Source of the DNA: an uncultured Veillonella sp. | GTDB taxonomy: Bacteria > Bacillota > Negativicutes > Veillonellales > Veillonellaceae | Assembly: GCF_937981445.1 (NCBI RefSeq) | Contig: NZ_CALJON010000016.1 | Span: forward strand, 1 to 46,010 | DNA length: 46,010 nucleotides | Direction: 5' to 3' | In this document: positions 33,228-42,345 of the stretch, in pieces | Layout: the number at the start of each line of letters is the position of its first letter | Numbering within the stretch: position 1 is the stretch's first letter | The notes under the pieces: model-generated | The model's input: the letters and a program-made list of their open reading frames with translations, nothing else | Told to the model about the DNA's origin: nothing | Database searches by the model: none | Translations under genes and position numbers: made by a program

Positions 33228-35111
33228 TTACGGATCAACAGCTGCTGGGTCAGTATTTAATGGATGCTGGCCTAATAGGGTTGTTAATGTGTATTTATTG
33301 AATCTATAGGCTGAATTTGTGAAGTCGCGAGTTGGATCATAGCGATTAGATGGTGCCTGCAATAAGCCACTCATCATGTCGTAGAGTAAATCATTAGTGA
33401 AGTATTGATGTTCATTACTTCGCATAGTTGCCACCGTTTCTGGAAAGGCTTGTTGATACTCTGGCGATACATAGACCCAAAGAGGGATGTGCGTCATATT
33501 AAAATCAAAAATGTCTGGATTATGAGATAATTGTAAGCTCTCCCCATGGTCTGAGAAATAGACCATAGCCTGAAGATTTAAATGTGTTTTGGCATAGGTA
33601 TATACTTGTTGTAATACCCAGTCCGTATAAAGTTGACTGTTAGCATAGGCTTCTTTCCCCTTTGGAACGTCGCCGATTTTCCATTTACTAAACTCATGTG
33701 GATAGCGGTCATTGTAATAAATATGACTTCCCATAATATGGATGACAATAAAATTATTTTTACTTGGATCTGCATGAGGGAGCAAGGAGAGCAATACGCC
33801 ATCATATTTATCAGAAAACATATACGCTTCATGGGCCCAAAGTGGGCGATCCGCCGTTTTTGCAATTAAGGAGATGGCTGTATCGTATTCACCATAAACC
33901 CCTTGATTACTAAACCAGCTAGTAAAATAACCAGCTTTTTTCGCTACATCAATAATGGTCGCGGAATCCATAAATGGACGATCATCATATTGATTTCGCT
34001 CGGTCAAGGCGCGCTCTAAGGTTGGCACTGTTTGTACATAGGAGGAGTAGGCATTTTTAAAGAAAATAAAATTAGGATTATGAGCCGCCATTTCATTTTG
34101 CCAAGGCGTGTCTTCGTATTCAAAATTAGGATTATAGACCTTCATATAATTACGAGAAGACGATTCTCCGATGACTAAAATTACCGTTCCTGGTACTTTA
34201 GAAGCAGCCGTTTCTTTAGATGTAAGTTCTAAACTTTCGATTACTTTCTCATGATTACTATTGTATTGCTGTAACTCCTTCATATAAGTAGCAACTTCCA
34301 TCCAATTGTGAACAATATCTGTATTGAAGAATCCCCAAAAAGGTAAATAAATAAAATGGGCAATGCATGTCAAATATAAAAATGTTTGGCGAAATTTACC
34401 GGAATTAGAAAGAGCATTGTAATTTTCCGCTAAACGATTTGCAGGATGCGTGTTTACTTGAGCACCATGACTTATTTTATACATATTCCAGTTAGACCAA
34501 TAGAGGAAGAGGAATAAAATGATGAGTCCCACCGCAATGGCCATAAGTCCTAAGACACCAGCACCTGCTTTTAGATATCCTAGGGCTTCTTCCGTATTAG
34601 TTTGATATAAAGCCATTAATGTGGCCGGAGTCAAGCAATGCCAAGTGTTAATATAGTAGCCAATTTGAATTAGTGGAATCCAAAGCATGAGCCAGTCTAG
34701 TAAGGACATGAGCCCCGTTACAATATGCCTTTTATTACAACCTAAAGACAGGGTATAATGAAGGGTAGAAACACCTATAAAATAAAGCGTACCAAATAAA
34801 AAATCTGGGAAAAATTCATAGAAATAAAATGGCTTTGTATATGACCAATGATATAAGAGGGGATATGTTAGCACCCATGCCACACCGACTAAGAAATGGC
34901 CCATAAAGCCAAGTTTAGCAAAATGTGAACGCCATAAACATTGGCATAAAAAAAGGCCTAACAAAGTAGGTAAGGCAAGTAAAGAGATGTCTTCCCAGTC
35001 AAAGCCAAGGGCTAAAGGCTCATATGTAAAGTAGAGCGCAGTAAAGACGAGAATTGCCAATATGGCATAATGTAGCATTGGTTTTCGCCACAAGGGGGAG
35101 ATAGAGAACAT
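33228..35111 (-). CDS. Phosphoethanolamine transferase, sulfatase/alkaline phosphatase fold
   Basis: A 627-residue inner-membrane enzyme of the EptA/CptA type that moves phosphoethanolamine from lipid to LPS or a similar glycan. About five to seven membrane segments (first 270 residues) precede a periplasmic sulfatase-fold domain. Metal-ligand motifs are visible: VIGESSSRNY at the domain start and YFSDHGESL near residue 515; the likely threonine nucleophile lies in SSYVQTVPTLERALT. The start follows AAAGGAG on the minus strand. It is the only minus-strand gene and stands alone between the tRNAs and scpA. The acceptor is not identifiable; LPS core or lipid A is likeliest in a diderm. Confidence 0.88.
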   Translation of the reverse strand: MFSISPLWRKPMLHYAILAILVFTALYFTYEPLALGFDWEDISLLALPTLLGLFLCQCLWRSHFAKLGFMGHFLVGVAWVLTYPLLYHWSYTKPFYFYEFFPDFLFGTLYFIGVSTLHYTLSLGCNKRHIVTGLMSLLDWLMLWIPLIQIGYYINTWHCLTPATLMALYQTNTEEALGYLKAGAGVLGLMAIAVGLIILFLFLYWSNWNMYKISHGAQVNTHPANRLAENYNALSNSGKFRQTFLYLTCIAHFIYLPFWGFFNTDIVHNWMEVATYMKELQQYNSNHEKVIESLELTSKETAASKVPGTVILVIGESSSRNYMKVYNPNFEYEDTPWQNEMAAHNPNFIFFKNAYSSYVQTVPTLERALTERNQYDDRPFMDSATIIDVAKKAGYFTSWFSNQGVYGEYDTAISLIAKTADRPLWAHEAYMFSDKYDGVLLSLLPHADPSKNNFIVIHIMGSHIYYNDRYPHEFSKWKIGDVPKGKEAYANSQLYTDWVLQQVYTYAKTHLNLQAMVYFSDHGESLQLSHNPDIFDFNMTHIPLWVYVSPEYQQAFPETVATMRSNEHQYFTNDLLYDMMSGLLQAPSNRYDPTRDFTNSAYRFNKYTLTTLLGQHPLNTDPAAVDP

Positions 35112-35290
35112 ATAAAGCTCCTTTATAAATTTATTTTTTACTGTTATTTACATTTATTTTACAAAGTATGAAGTATATCATCATAACGATAACAGAATTA
35201 CTATAAAAATACAAGCAAAAAGCTAGAACTATTAAGAAATATTCGGTATAATTAATAGTTGACATTTATCGGTACAGAGAGGAGGCATAT
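35112..35290. promoter_or_regulatory. Divergent promoter region, transferase gene and scpA
   Basis: This 179-bp gap must drive both directions. On the plus strand TATAAT at 35247-35252 is a good -10 box but lacks a good -35. No clear minus-strand boxes stand out in the AT-rich sequence. Confidence 0.4.
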
Positions 35291-36028
35291 ATGCAGTCTT
35301 ATGAATATAAATTAGATGTATTTGAAGGGCCCTTAGACTTGCTGCTCAGTTTAATAGAAAAGCATAAGATTGATATATATGATATCCCTATTGTTGAGAT
35401 TACATCACAATATATGGCGCAGTTAGAATTGTGGCAAACTTTTGACATACGCTATAGTAGTGAGTTTTTAGTAATGGCCGCCACATTATTACAAATCAAA
35501 TCACGCATGCTCTTGCCCCGTAATGCGCCGCTTAATCCCGATGAAGAGGGGGACCCACGCGATGAATTAGTGGCTAATTTGTTAGAGTATAAACAAATTA
35601 AAGAATTAACAGAAGCTCTTGCACAAAAAACAGAAGCTAGCAATCAAAGCTTTAGCCGCTTAGATGCACTAAGCCAATGGGGGCAAGAAACAATCTTTCG
35701 TTTTGAATTGCGGCATTTATATGAAATTTTTAAATCCTGCTATGAGCGAGAGAAAGAAGCCGTAGTTGAGCCGCCTACTGTAAAAGTTGAAAAAGAAGAA
35801 TTTAGTTTAGAAAGTAAAATTGACGAATTGTATTTGCGAGCTAAAACAGAGCGTACCTTAAGCTTTAAAAGCTTACTTGATGGTTCACGTATACGTGCTG
35901 AGAAGGTAACTATATTTCTAGCCGTATTAGAGCTTTTAAAACGTCAAGTATTTACCTTAGGACCTGTAAAAGAAGACGATTATAGTCACGAAATTACAGA
36001 TGTTACATTATATAGTGGGGTTGTATAA
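35291..36028 (+). CDS. scpA: Segregation and condensation protein A
   Basis: The kleisin subunit of the SMC-ScpAB condensin, 245 residues. The N-terminal FEGPLDLLLSLIEKHKIDIYDIPI is the family hallmark (part shown: FEGPLDLLLSLIEKHKID), and ITSQYMAQLE and the C-terminal winged-helix (about 170-240) that closes the SMC ring are present. A strong ribosome binding site (GAGAGGAGG) precedes ATG 35291. ScpB is encoded next, 145 bp downstream. Confidence 0.95.
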   Translation: MQSYEYKLDVFEGPLDLLLSLIEKHKIDIYDIPIVEITSQYMAQLELWQTFDIRYSSEFLVMAATLLQIKSRMLLPRNAPLNPDEEGDPRDELVANLLEYKQIKELTEALAQKTEASNQSFSRLDALSQWGQETIFRFELRHLYEIFKSCYEREKEAVVEPPTVKVEKEEFSLESKIDELYLRAKTERTLSFKSLLDGSRIRAEKVTIFLAVLELLKRQVFTLGPVKEDDYSHEITDVTLYSGVV

Positions 36029-36097
36029 ATTAGGACTCATGAAGTTCGACACAATTAATCCATTTCATAATCTAAATAAACCAATAAGACAATAAAC

Positions 36098-36157
36098 CAA
36101 TAAATTATAATATAAATCAATAAACCATAATATAAATTAATAAACTATAATAAAAAT
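36098..36157. repeat. 20-bp AT-rich tandem repeat, three copies
   Basis: Three consecutive 20-bp units, CAATAAATTATAATATAAAT, CAATAAACCATAATATAAAT and TAATAAACTATAATAAAAAT, with partial copies before them from about 36072. The array ends just before the scpB ribosome binding site (TAAGGAGG). Confidence 0.85.
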
Positions 36158-36173
36158 AAAGTAAGGAGGCCAC

Positions 36174-36722
36174 ATGGAAGAGAATCAACCACATACTAAG
36201 GCATCAGAAGAGATTTACAGCCATATAGAAGCTGTATTATTTTCTGCAGCGAAACCTGTACCATTGGCTTTATTAGCTGAACTATTTGAGCAAAGGGAAG
36301 AGGAAATTAAAACTATCTTAGAAGCTTTTGAACAAGTTTTGATTACCACACATCGGGGGCTACGCTTAAAAACTAGTGGCCTTGGCTATGAATTAGTGAG
36401 CGCTCCTGAAAGTAGTGTGTATGTAAGTAAAATACGCCAAAAAGAAGCTCGCCTGTCTCCTGCTGCCATGGAGACTTTGGCAGTAGTAGCGTTTAAACAG
36501 CCTGTAACTAAAAGTGAAATTGAAGAAATTCGGGGCGTAAATTGTGAAAAAGTATTGAAACAATTAGTAAGTCGTGATTTAATTGCTGAATTGGGGCGAA
36601 AGGAGACCATTGGCCGCCCTGTGTTATTTGGAACTACTGATACCTTTTTACGGAGCGTCGGTATTGAATCAGTAGATAATTTAAAAGAAGAAGTTATTTC
36701 AGAACAAGATCATTTGTCATAA
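36174..36722 (+). CDS. scpB: Segregation and condensation protein B
   Basis: A 182-residue protein with two winged-helix domains that dimerises and binds ScpA in the condensin complex. Recognised by HIEAVLFSAAKPVPLALLAE at the start and LSPAAMETLAVVAFKQPVTK plus EIRGVN in the second domain, followed by GRKETIGRPVLFGTT. Strong ribosome binding site TAAGGAGG. The next gene, rluB, starts 19 bp after the stop. Confidence 0.96.
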   Translation: MEENQPHTKASEEIYSHIEAVLFSAAKPVPLALLAELFEQREEEIKTILEAFEQVLITTHRGLRLKTSGLGYELVSAPESSVYVSKIRQKEARLSPAAMETLAVVAFKQPVTKSEIEEIRGVNCEKVLKQLVSRDLIAELGRKETIGRPVLFGTTDTFLRSVGIESVDNLKEEVISEQDHLS

Positions 36723-36741
36723 GACATAAGAGGAGATATAA

Positions 36742-37632
36742 ATGGAATTAGAACGTTTGCAAAAATATATTAGCCGATGTGGCTATGTATCACGTCGTAA
36801 GGCTGAGGAATTAATCGTAGCAGGTAAAGTACAAGTGAATGGTCGCTTAGTTACTGAATTGGGTACAAAAATTAATCCTGCTGTGGACCGTGTGAAAATT
36901 GAAGGGCAACGCATTGAACCTGAAAAATTAGTTTATTATGTATTAAATAAACCAAAGGGAAGTATTACTTCCGTTGGTGACCCTCAAGGTCGCGATACAG
37001 TCATGGACTACTTAAAAGATGTAAAGCAGCGCGTATATCCTATTGGTCGCTTAGATTATAATACGGAAGGTCTTTTATTGTTTACCAATGATGGCAGCTT
37101 GGCGCAAGCGCTCATGCACCCATCTAAAGGGGTGAATAAAACTTATGAAGTGAAACTAAAAGGCCGTGTTGCTGATGACCATTTAGAGGCCATTAGTAAA
37201 GGTGTAGAATTAGAAGATGGTATGACATCGCCAGCTGATATTGTAGATTATGGTTTTGACAGTAAAACCAATCTAACTACAGTGGAAATTACCATTCATG
37301 AAGGGCGTAATCGTCAAGTGCGGCGCATGTTTGAATACTATCATTATAGTGTACATAATTTAAAACGATTAGCCTATGGAAGCATTACTTTATCTGGTTT
37401 AAAACGCGGTGCGTATCGCCCTCTTACTGATGAAGAAGTGCGCCAACTTAGAAGCTTGGTTAAATTGCCTTTTATAAAAGCTAGCGGTGAAAAAGGCCGT
37501 TCCAGCAAAGGGGACAGCGTTAAACGCTCTGCAGGGCAACAAAAATCAGGAAGAAATAGAGGTAATGGGTCTTCAAGACGACCTAATGAAAATACAAGTA
37601 GCCGCCGTACCGCTCCTAAAGGAGGCCGCTAA
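36742..37632 (+). CDS. rluB: 23S rRNA pseudouridine synthase, RluB/RsuA family
   Basis: A 296-residue enzyme with an N-terminal S4 RNA-binding domain (about 1-60, LQKYISRCGYVSRRKAEELI) and the RsuA-type catalytic domain with the nucleophilic aspartate in IGRLDYNTEGLLL. It modifies uridine near the peptidyl-transferase centre if RluB-like; family membership alone does not fix the target. A disordered basic tail from about 245 on, rich in Ser, Arg, Gly and Lys, likely adds RNA affinity. Its stop shares a base with the start of the next gene. Confidence 0.92.
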   Translation: MELERLQKYISRCGYVSRRKAEELIVAGKVQVNGRLVTELGTKINPAVDRVKIEGQRIEPEKLVYYVLNKPKGSITSVGDPQGRDTVMDYLKDVKQRVYPIGRLDYNTEGLLLFTNDGSLAQALMHPSKGVNKTYEVKLKGRVADDHLEAISKGVELEDGMTSPADIVDYGFDSKTNLTTVEITIHEGRNRQVRRMFEYYHYSVHNLKRLAYGSITLSGLKRGAYRPLTDEEVRQLRSLVKLPFIKASGEKGRSSKGDSVKRSAGQQKSGRNRGNGSSRRPNENTSSRRTAPKGGR

Positions 37633-38888
37633 TGAAGCGTATTATTGTAGTTGGTGCAGGTGCTGCCGGCCTTATGGCAGCTACCATTGCGGCTCGTGAA
37701 GGGGCCGTAGTTACCTTAATTGAAAAGATGAATATGATCGGTAAAAAGATGGGTATCACCGGTAAAGGTCGCTGTAATATTACCAACAATGCACCTATTG
37801 AAGATTTTATTGCACGCACCCCTGGTAATGGTAAATTCCTCCTCAGTGCGTATCAGCAATTTGATAATCGTGATTTACTTGATTTACTCACTCATTGGAA
37901 GTTAAAAACTAAGGTAGAGCGGGGTGGACGTATTTTCCCTGAATCAGACTCCGCTTTAGAAGTGCGTGATATGTTTATGCGCGTTTTTAAGGGCTATGGT
38001 GGCACCTTACATCTCAATGAAGCGGTAGAGCATTTAATTGTAGATGAAGGGGCTATTAAAGGGGTTAAAACGAATCGAGAAACCTATTATGCAGATGCTG
38101 TCATTTTAGCTACCGGTGGTTTATCCTATCCATTAACTGGTTCTACTGGAGATGGCTATGAATTAGCACGTGCTGTAGGTCATAAAATTACTGATTTGAG
38201 ACCATCCTTAGTTCCTATTGAAACTAAGGAGTCTTGGGTAAAAGACTTAATGGGACTTAGCTTACGCAATGTGGAGCTATCTGTAGTGGCGAAGAATAAG
38301 GTACAGGGCAAAATGTTTGGTGAAATGATGTTTACTCATTTTGGCATTACAGGACCTATCGTTCTATCTTTAAGTCATACAGTGGGTAAGTTGATGAAGA
38401 AAAAAAATATAGGTTCTATTGAACTTCAAATAAACCTTAAGCCCGCCTTATCACAAGAACAATTAGATGTACGAGTACAAAAAGATTTTCAACTCTATTC
38501 TAAGAAACAATTAGGCAATGGTTTAAAAGATTTATTACCACAGCGCTTAATTCCAGTCATTATTAAGGAAGCACAATTAGATGAATCTAAATTCATCAAT
38601 CAAATGAGTCGCGAAGAGCGTTTTCGTTTAGTTCATACTTTACAGCATTTGACACTTAATTTTAAATCCTTAGGTCCCATTGCCGAAGCGATTGTTACAT
38701 CAGGAGGCATTACGGTGAAAGAATTTACGCCACGCACCATGGAATCTAAATTAATTAAAGGTCTCTATGGGGCTGGTGAAGTGCTAGATATTGATGCTTT
38801 TACAGGGGGCTATAATTTACAAGCCGCCTTTTCTACTGGCTATGTAGCGGCCATGCATGCTGTACATGGTGATTTAGATAATAAGTGA
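37632..38888 (+). CDS. HI0933/YhiN-family FAD flavoprotein
   Basis: A 418-residue putative NAD(P)/FAD-dependent oxidoreductase. The dinucleotide-binding motif VVGAGAAGLMAATIAA is at the N terminus, KGRCNITN follows near residue 50, ATGGLSYPLTGSTGDGY is in the middle, and GAGEVLDIDAFTGGYNLQ closes the FAD site. The family is widespread and its reaction is not firmly known. The start overlaps the rluB stop (TAATG), so the two genes are coupled. Confidence 0.88.
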   Translation: MKRIIVVGAGAAGLMAATIAAREGAVVTLIEKMNMIGKKMGITGKGRCNITNNAPIEDFIARTPGNGKFLLSAYQQFDNRDLLDLLTHWKLKTKVERGGRIFPESDSALEVRDMFMRVFKGYGGTLHLNEAVEHLIVDEGAIKGVKTNRETYYADAVILATGGLSYPLTGSTGDGYELARAVGHKITDLRPSLVPIETKESWVKDLMGLSLRNVELSVVAKNKVQGKMFGEMMFTHFGITGPIVLSLSHTVGKLMKKKNIGSIELQINLKPALSQEQLDVRVQKDFQLYSKKQLGNGLKDLLPQRLIPVIIKEAQLDESKFINQMSREERFRLVHTLQHLTLNFKSLGPIAEAIVTSGGITVKEFTPRTMESKLIKGLYGAGEVLDIDAFTGGYNLQAAFSTGYVAAMHAVHGDLDNK

Positions 38889-38900
38889 GGAGTGTAGTAT

Positions 38901-39590
38901 ATGTCATCCAACAAGCGCATTGCTGTTGCTATAGATGGTCCTGCTGGGGCAGGCAAAAGTAGTATTTCAAAAGTGGTGGCTCAACAATTGGGCTATTTAT
39001 ATATTGATACGGGTGCTATGTATCGTGCAGTAACTTATGCCGTACTAAAGCATCAGGTTAATATTGAAGATGAAAAAGCCGTAGCTGATTTACTTGCTAC
39101 TTTAACACTTCGTTTAGAGCCTACGGAAACACTTTTTAGAGTCTATATGAATGAAGAAGAAATAACTGATTTTATTCGAACCCAAGAGGTTAATGCCCAT
39201 GTGTCGCAAGTGGCGGCCTTAAAATCGGTACGTCAATTTTTAGTAGCTCAACAGCGCGCAATGGCCTCAAAGGGTGGGGTTATTTTAGATGGTCGCGATA
39301 TTGGATCTGTTGTACTTCCTAAGGCCGAGTTAAAAATCTATTTAACTGCTTCGGTGGAAGAGCGTGCTAGACGGCGCTGGTTAGAAAATAAAGATAAAGA
39401 ACAAGTATCTCTTGATGAAATTAAAGCCAGTGTAGAATCGCGCGATTACATGGATATGAATCGCAAGGAGTCTCCTCTTGTTTGTGTACCTGAGGCCATT
39501 GTAGTTAATTCTGATACGCTTAGTTTTGATGAAACCGTAGCTCGTATGATAGAATTAATTCGTAATGCTGAAATAAAAACAGCACAATAA
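38901..39590 (+). CDS. cmk: Cytidylate kinase
   Basis: Phosphorylates CMP and dCMP with ATP, 229 residues. Walker A is IDGPAGAGKSSISK; the CMP-binding IDTGAMYRAVTYA and DGRDIGSVVLP motifs and the lid RARRRWLE are present. In Firmicutes cmk commonly precedes plsC and ispH/rpsA, as here. Twelve bases separate it from the flavoprotein gene. Confidence 0.97.
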   Translation: MSSNKRIAVAIDGPAGAGKSSISKVVAQQLGYLYIDTGAMYRAVTYAVLKHQVNIEDEKAVADLLATLTLRLEPTETLFRVYMNEEEITDFIRTQEVNAHVSQVAALKSVRQFLVAQQRAMASKGGVILDGRDIGSVVLPKAELKIYLTASVEERARRRWLENKDKEQVSLDEIKASVESRDYMDMNRKESPLVCVPEAIVVNSDTLSFDETVARMIELIRNAEIKTAQ

Positions 39591-39619
39591 AATGCGTAGT
39601 AAATAAAGAAGGTGTATGT

Positions 39620-40234
39620 GTGAATAAATTTTCAGAATGTCTTTGGCGCAGTGCCTTCCACGTAGTATATAAATGGATTTATAATATTGATATTGTAGGT
39701 CGGGAAAATTTTCCCATGGAAGGCCCCGTTATAGTGGCCCCTAATCACATGAGTAATAATGATCCCTGTGTTAGTGGTCTAGCCTTGCCAAGACATGTCC
39801 ATTTTATGGCGAAGGAAGAATTGTTTAGAAATCCTATTTCTAATTTCTTTTGCACTTGGCTAGGTGCGTTCCCTTTACGTCGCGGGGGCGTCGATAAAAT
39901 TGCCATCCGTCATGCCATGAATTTACTAAAAGATGAAAAAGTATTAGGGATTTTTCCTGAAGGAACGCGTCAAAAAAAAGACAAACTTGGGCGTTTTCAC
40001 GATGGCGTAGCCTCTATGGCTTTGCGCACCGGTGTAAATATTGTACCCCTAGCCATTATGGGTACAAGTCATATAAAACGGGGGCAGGTGGCTGCTATTA
40101 TTGGTAAGCCCATTGTGGTAGAGAAGGCCAAGCCTACAGCCGAAGCTATTGCGGCGGTGAACGATACATTACGACAACATTTAGAAAGATTGATGGCTGA
40201 TTATAGAGCCAGTCATCCTAATTTTAAACGTTAA
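39620..40234 (+). CDS. plsC: 1-acyl-sn-glycerol-3-phosphate acyltransferase
   Basis: A 204-residue membrane-associated acyltransferase that makes phosphatidic acid. The HX4D catalytic motif reads NHMSNNDP and the substrate motif reads FPEGTR. The N-terminal hydrophobic segment is short. It starts at GTG 39620 with GAAGG nearby. PlsY and GpsA, which act just before it in the same pathway, are encoded 3.4 kb downstream. Confidence 0.95.
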   Translation: MNKFSECLWRSAFHVVYKWIYNIDIVGRENFPMEGPVIVAPNHMSNNDPCVSGLALPRHVHFMAKEELFRNPISNFFCTWLGAFPLRRGGVDKIAIRHAMNLLKDEKVLGIFPEGTRQKKDKLGRFHDGVASMALRTGVNIVPLAIMGTSHIKRGQVAAIIGKPIVVEKAKPTAEAIAAVNDTLRQHLERLMADYRASHPNFKR

Positions 40235-40249
40235 ACTAAGGAGTTTATC

Positions 40250-42160
40250 TTGGACATTAAAATTGCCAAAAACTGTGGTTTTTGCTACGGTGTAAAACGA
40301 GCTGTGAACATGGCAGAAGATACAGCCAATCACAATGATAAAAGCTTTACTTTAGGCCCTATTATCCACAATCCTCAAGTAGTAGGAAGTTTGGAAGCCA
40401 AAGGAGTATATTCTATTAACTCTCTCGATGAAGTGGATGCTGGTACAGTAATTATTCGCTCTCATGGTGTGGGGCCTGCTATTTATGAAGAAGCCTCATC
40501 AAAGGGCTTGCATGTAGTAGATGCAACTTGTCCGCATGTGACGAGAGCCCAACAAGATGCTAAGTCAGTAGTAGATGAAGGAACAACTTTGGTCATTTTA
40601 GGTGAAAAAAAGCATCCTGAGGTAATTAGCATTAACTTATGGGCTGATAACAAAGGCATAGTCATTGAATCTGAAGAAGAGGCCCAAAATATTCCTTTCG
40701 TGGAAAAAATGGGCGTTGTTGTACAAACAACCTTTTCACAATTTAAATTTCAAAGTATAATAGACATATTAGAAAAAAAATCTAAGAATCTAAAGGTTTT
40801 CAAAACGATTTGTACAGCCACTCAAGAGCGTCAAAACTCAGCGGTGGAACTGGCAAAAACGGTGGACCTTATGATTGTGGTAGGTGGGAAGAATAGCGGT
40901 AATACGACAAGATTAGCAGAGGTCTGTCGTGACGTTGGATGTCCTACATACCATATAGAAACTGCTACTGAATTACAATTGGCATGGTTCACACATGTCC
41001 AAACGGTAGGAGTTACAGCCGGTGCATCGACACCCGACTGGATAATTAAGGAGGTCATTGACACAATGAGTGAATTCGAAGAATTATTAGCCAAAGAATC
41101 TGACTGGGCAGAAGATCTAAAGAAAGGATCTGTAGTTGAAGGGGAAGTAGCACAGGTTGAAGAAGACCGTGCATGGATTTCCTTCGGTTATAAAACAGAA
41201 GCAATTTTAAATCGCACTGAAATTTCTTATCCAGCACCTGCCTCTGCTAAAGACGTGCTTAAAGAAGGCGACAAAATTAAAGCTGTTATTATGAACCATA
41301 TTAAAGAAGATAATCCTATCTACTTATCCATGACTCGTTTGGCTAAAGACGAAGATTGGCAGTATGTACAAGAAGCACAGGAAAAAGACGAAGCAATCAT
41401 CTGTAAAGGTGTTGACGCTATTCCTGCCGGCTTAGTAGTTACTGTTAAATCCCTACGTGGTTTTATTCCATTGTCTCAAGGGGATGTACACTTCGTTAAA
41501 TCTCTTGACAATTTAGTTGGTACTGAATTCGAAGCTAAAGTACTTGAAATTGACGAAAAGAAAAACCGTTTGGTTCTTTCCCGTCGTGCTGTACTTGAAG
41601 TAGCTCGTCAAGCAAAATTAGAAGAAGCATTGAAAAACATCACTGTAGGCGATAACTACAAAGGTATTGTACGTAAAATCATGCCTTACGGTGCATTCGT
41701 AGATATCGGTGGTATCGAAGGTTTACTTCACATTTCCGATATTTCTTGGCACAAAATTAAACGCGTTGAAGACGTGTTAACTGTAGGTCAAGAAATCGAA
41801 GTTAAACTTCAATCCTTCGACCAAGAAAGCAACAAGCTTTCCTTGTCTTTAAAAGCATTAACTAAGAGCCCATGGGATGAAGCTGAAGAAACAATTCATG
41901 TAGGCGACGCTATCAATGGTAAAGTTGTTCGCTTAGTAGCATATGGTGCATTTGTAGCTATTAACGACGACATCCAAGGCTTACTTCATATTTCCCAAAT
42001 TACTAAACAACGTAATGCTAAAGTGGAAGACTACTTAAACCGTGGTCAACAAGTTGAAGTTAAAGTTATTTCTCTTAACAAAGACGAAAAGAAACTTGGC
42101 CTTGCTTTAACTGAGTTAATGGAACCAGTTGAAACAGCTGAAGAAACTGACGCTGAATAA
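40250..42160 (+). CDS. ispH-rpsA: IspH - ribosomal protein S1 fusion
   Basis: A 636-residue bifunctional protein. Residues 1-272 are IspH, the last enzyme of the MEP isoprenoid pathway, with three iron-sulfur cysteines (Cys12 in CGFCYG, Cys94 in DATCPHVTRA, Cys188 in KTICTATQ). Residues from 293 hold four S1 domains (about 293-365, 380-450, 465-535, 550-620), of which the last two are the most canonical (YGAFVDIGGIEGLLHISDIS). Start is TTG 40250 with TAAGGAG. Codon choice changes after the junction towards C-ending codons typical of abundant proteins. A Shine-Dalgarno and in-frame ATG (41066) lie at the junction. The fusion is known from Clostridia and Negativicutes. Confidence 0.96.
   Translation: MDIKIAKNCGFCYGVKRAVNMAEDTANHNDKSFTLGPIIHNPQVVGSLEAKGVYSINSLDEVDAGTVIIRSHGVGPAIYEEASSKGLHVVDATCPHVTRAQQDAKSVVDEGTTLVILGEKKHPEVISINLWADNKGIVIESEEEAQNIPFVEKMGVVVQTTFSQFKFQSIIDILEKKSKNLKVFKTICTATQERQNSAVELAKTVDLMIVVGGKNSGNTTRLAEVCRDVGCPTYHIETATELQLAWFTHVQTVGVTAGASTPDWIIKEVIDTMSEFEELLAKESDWAEDLKKGSVVEGEVAQVEEDRAWISFGYKTEAILNRTEISYPAPASAKDVLKEGDKIKAVIMNHIKEDNPIYLSMTRLAKDEDWQYVQEAQEKDEAIICKGVDAIPAGLVVTVKSLRGFIPLSQGDVHFVKSLDNLVGTEFEAKVLEIDEKKNRLVLSRRAVLEVARQAKLEEALKNITVGDNYKGIVRKIMPYGAFVDIGGIEGLLHISDISWHKIKRVEDVLTVGQEIEVKLQSFDQESNKLSLSLKALTKSPWDEAEETIHVGDAINGKVVRLVAYGAFVAINDDIQGLLHISQITKQRNAKVEDYLNRGQQVEVKVISLNKDEKKLGLALTELMEPVETAEETDAE
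41049..41068 (+). promoter_or_regulatory. Internal Shine-Dalgarno and start for free S1
   Basis: AAGGAGG (41048-41054) followed 11 bases later by an in-frame ATG (41066, codon 273 of the fusion). The product would be 364 residues starting MSEFEELLAKESDWAE, which looks like a normal S1 N terminus. The position exactly between the two domains suggests a retained rpsA start. Confidence 0.6.
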
Positions 42161-42192
42161 TTATATATAAAATAATTCATATATAGCACTTA

Positions 42193-42227
42193 ACTGTGAA
42201 GTGGAGTCATCCGCTTCACAGTTTTTT
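42193..42227 (+). terminator. Terminator after ispH-rpsA
   Basis: ACTGTGAAGTGG (42193-42204) pairs with CCGCTTCACAGT (42211-42222) with one wobble pair and a 6-base loop, followed by TTTTTT. Confidence 0.93.
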
Positions 42228-42345
42228 GTTGCTGCTAATAGAATGATAGTGAGCGCTCTATTAGATTAATTTCTATGCCTTTATAGATTGTAAGTAATAT
42301 GTTAAAATATAAAGTGATATTTTATGTGTAATTGAGGTGATTTTT

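Noticed and set aside
33044..33238. 64-codon minus-strand frame after the transferase gene
   Set aside because: No ribosome binding site, it spans the 20-bp terminator stem and shows no domain.
35259..35264. TTGACA just upstream of scpA as a -35 box
   Set aside because: A -10 box at the right distance would fall at the ribosome binding site and start codon, and none is seen there.
42288..42313. TTGTAA and TATAAA before der as a promoter
   Set aside because: The spacer is only 14 bp, too short for a normal sigma-A promoter; der must have a promoter in this gap but I cannot place it.
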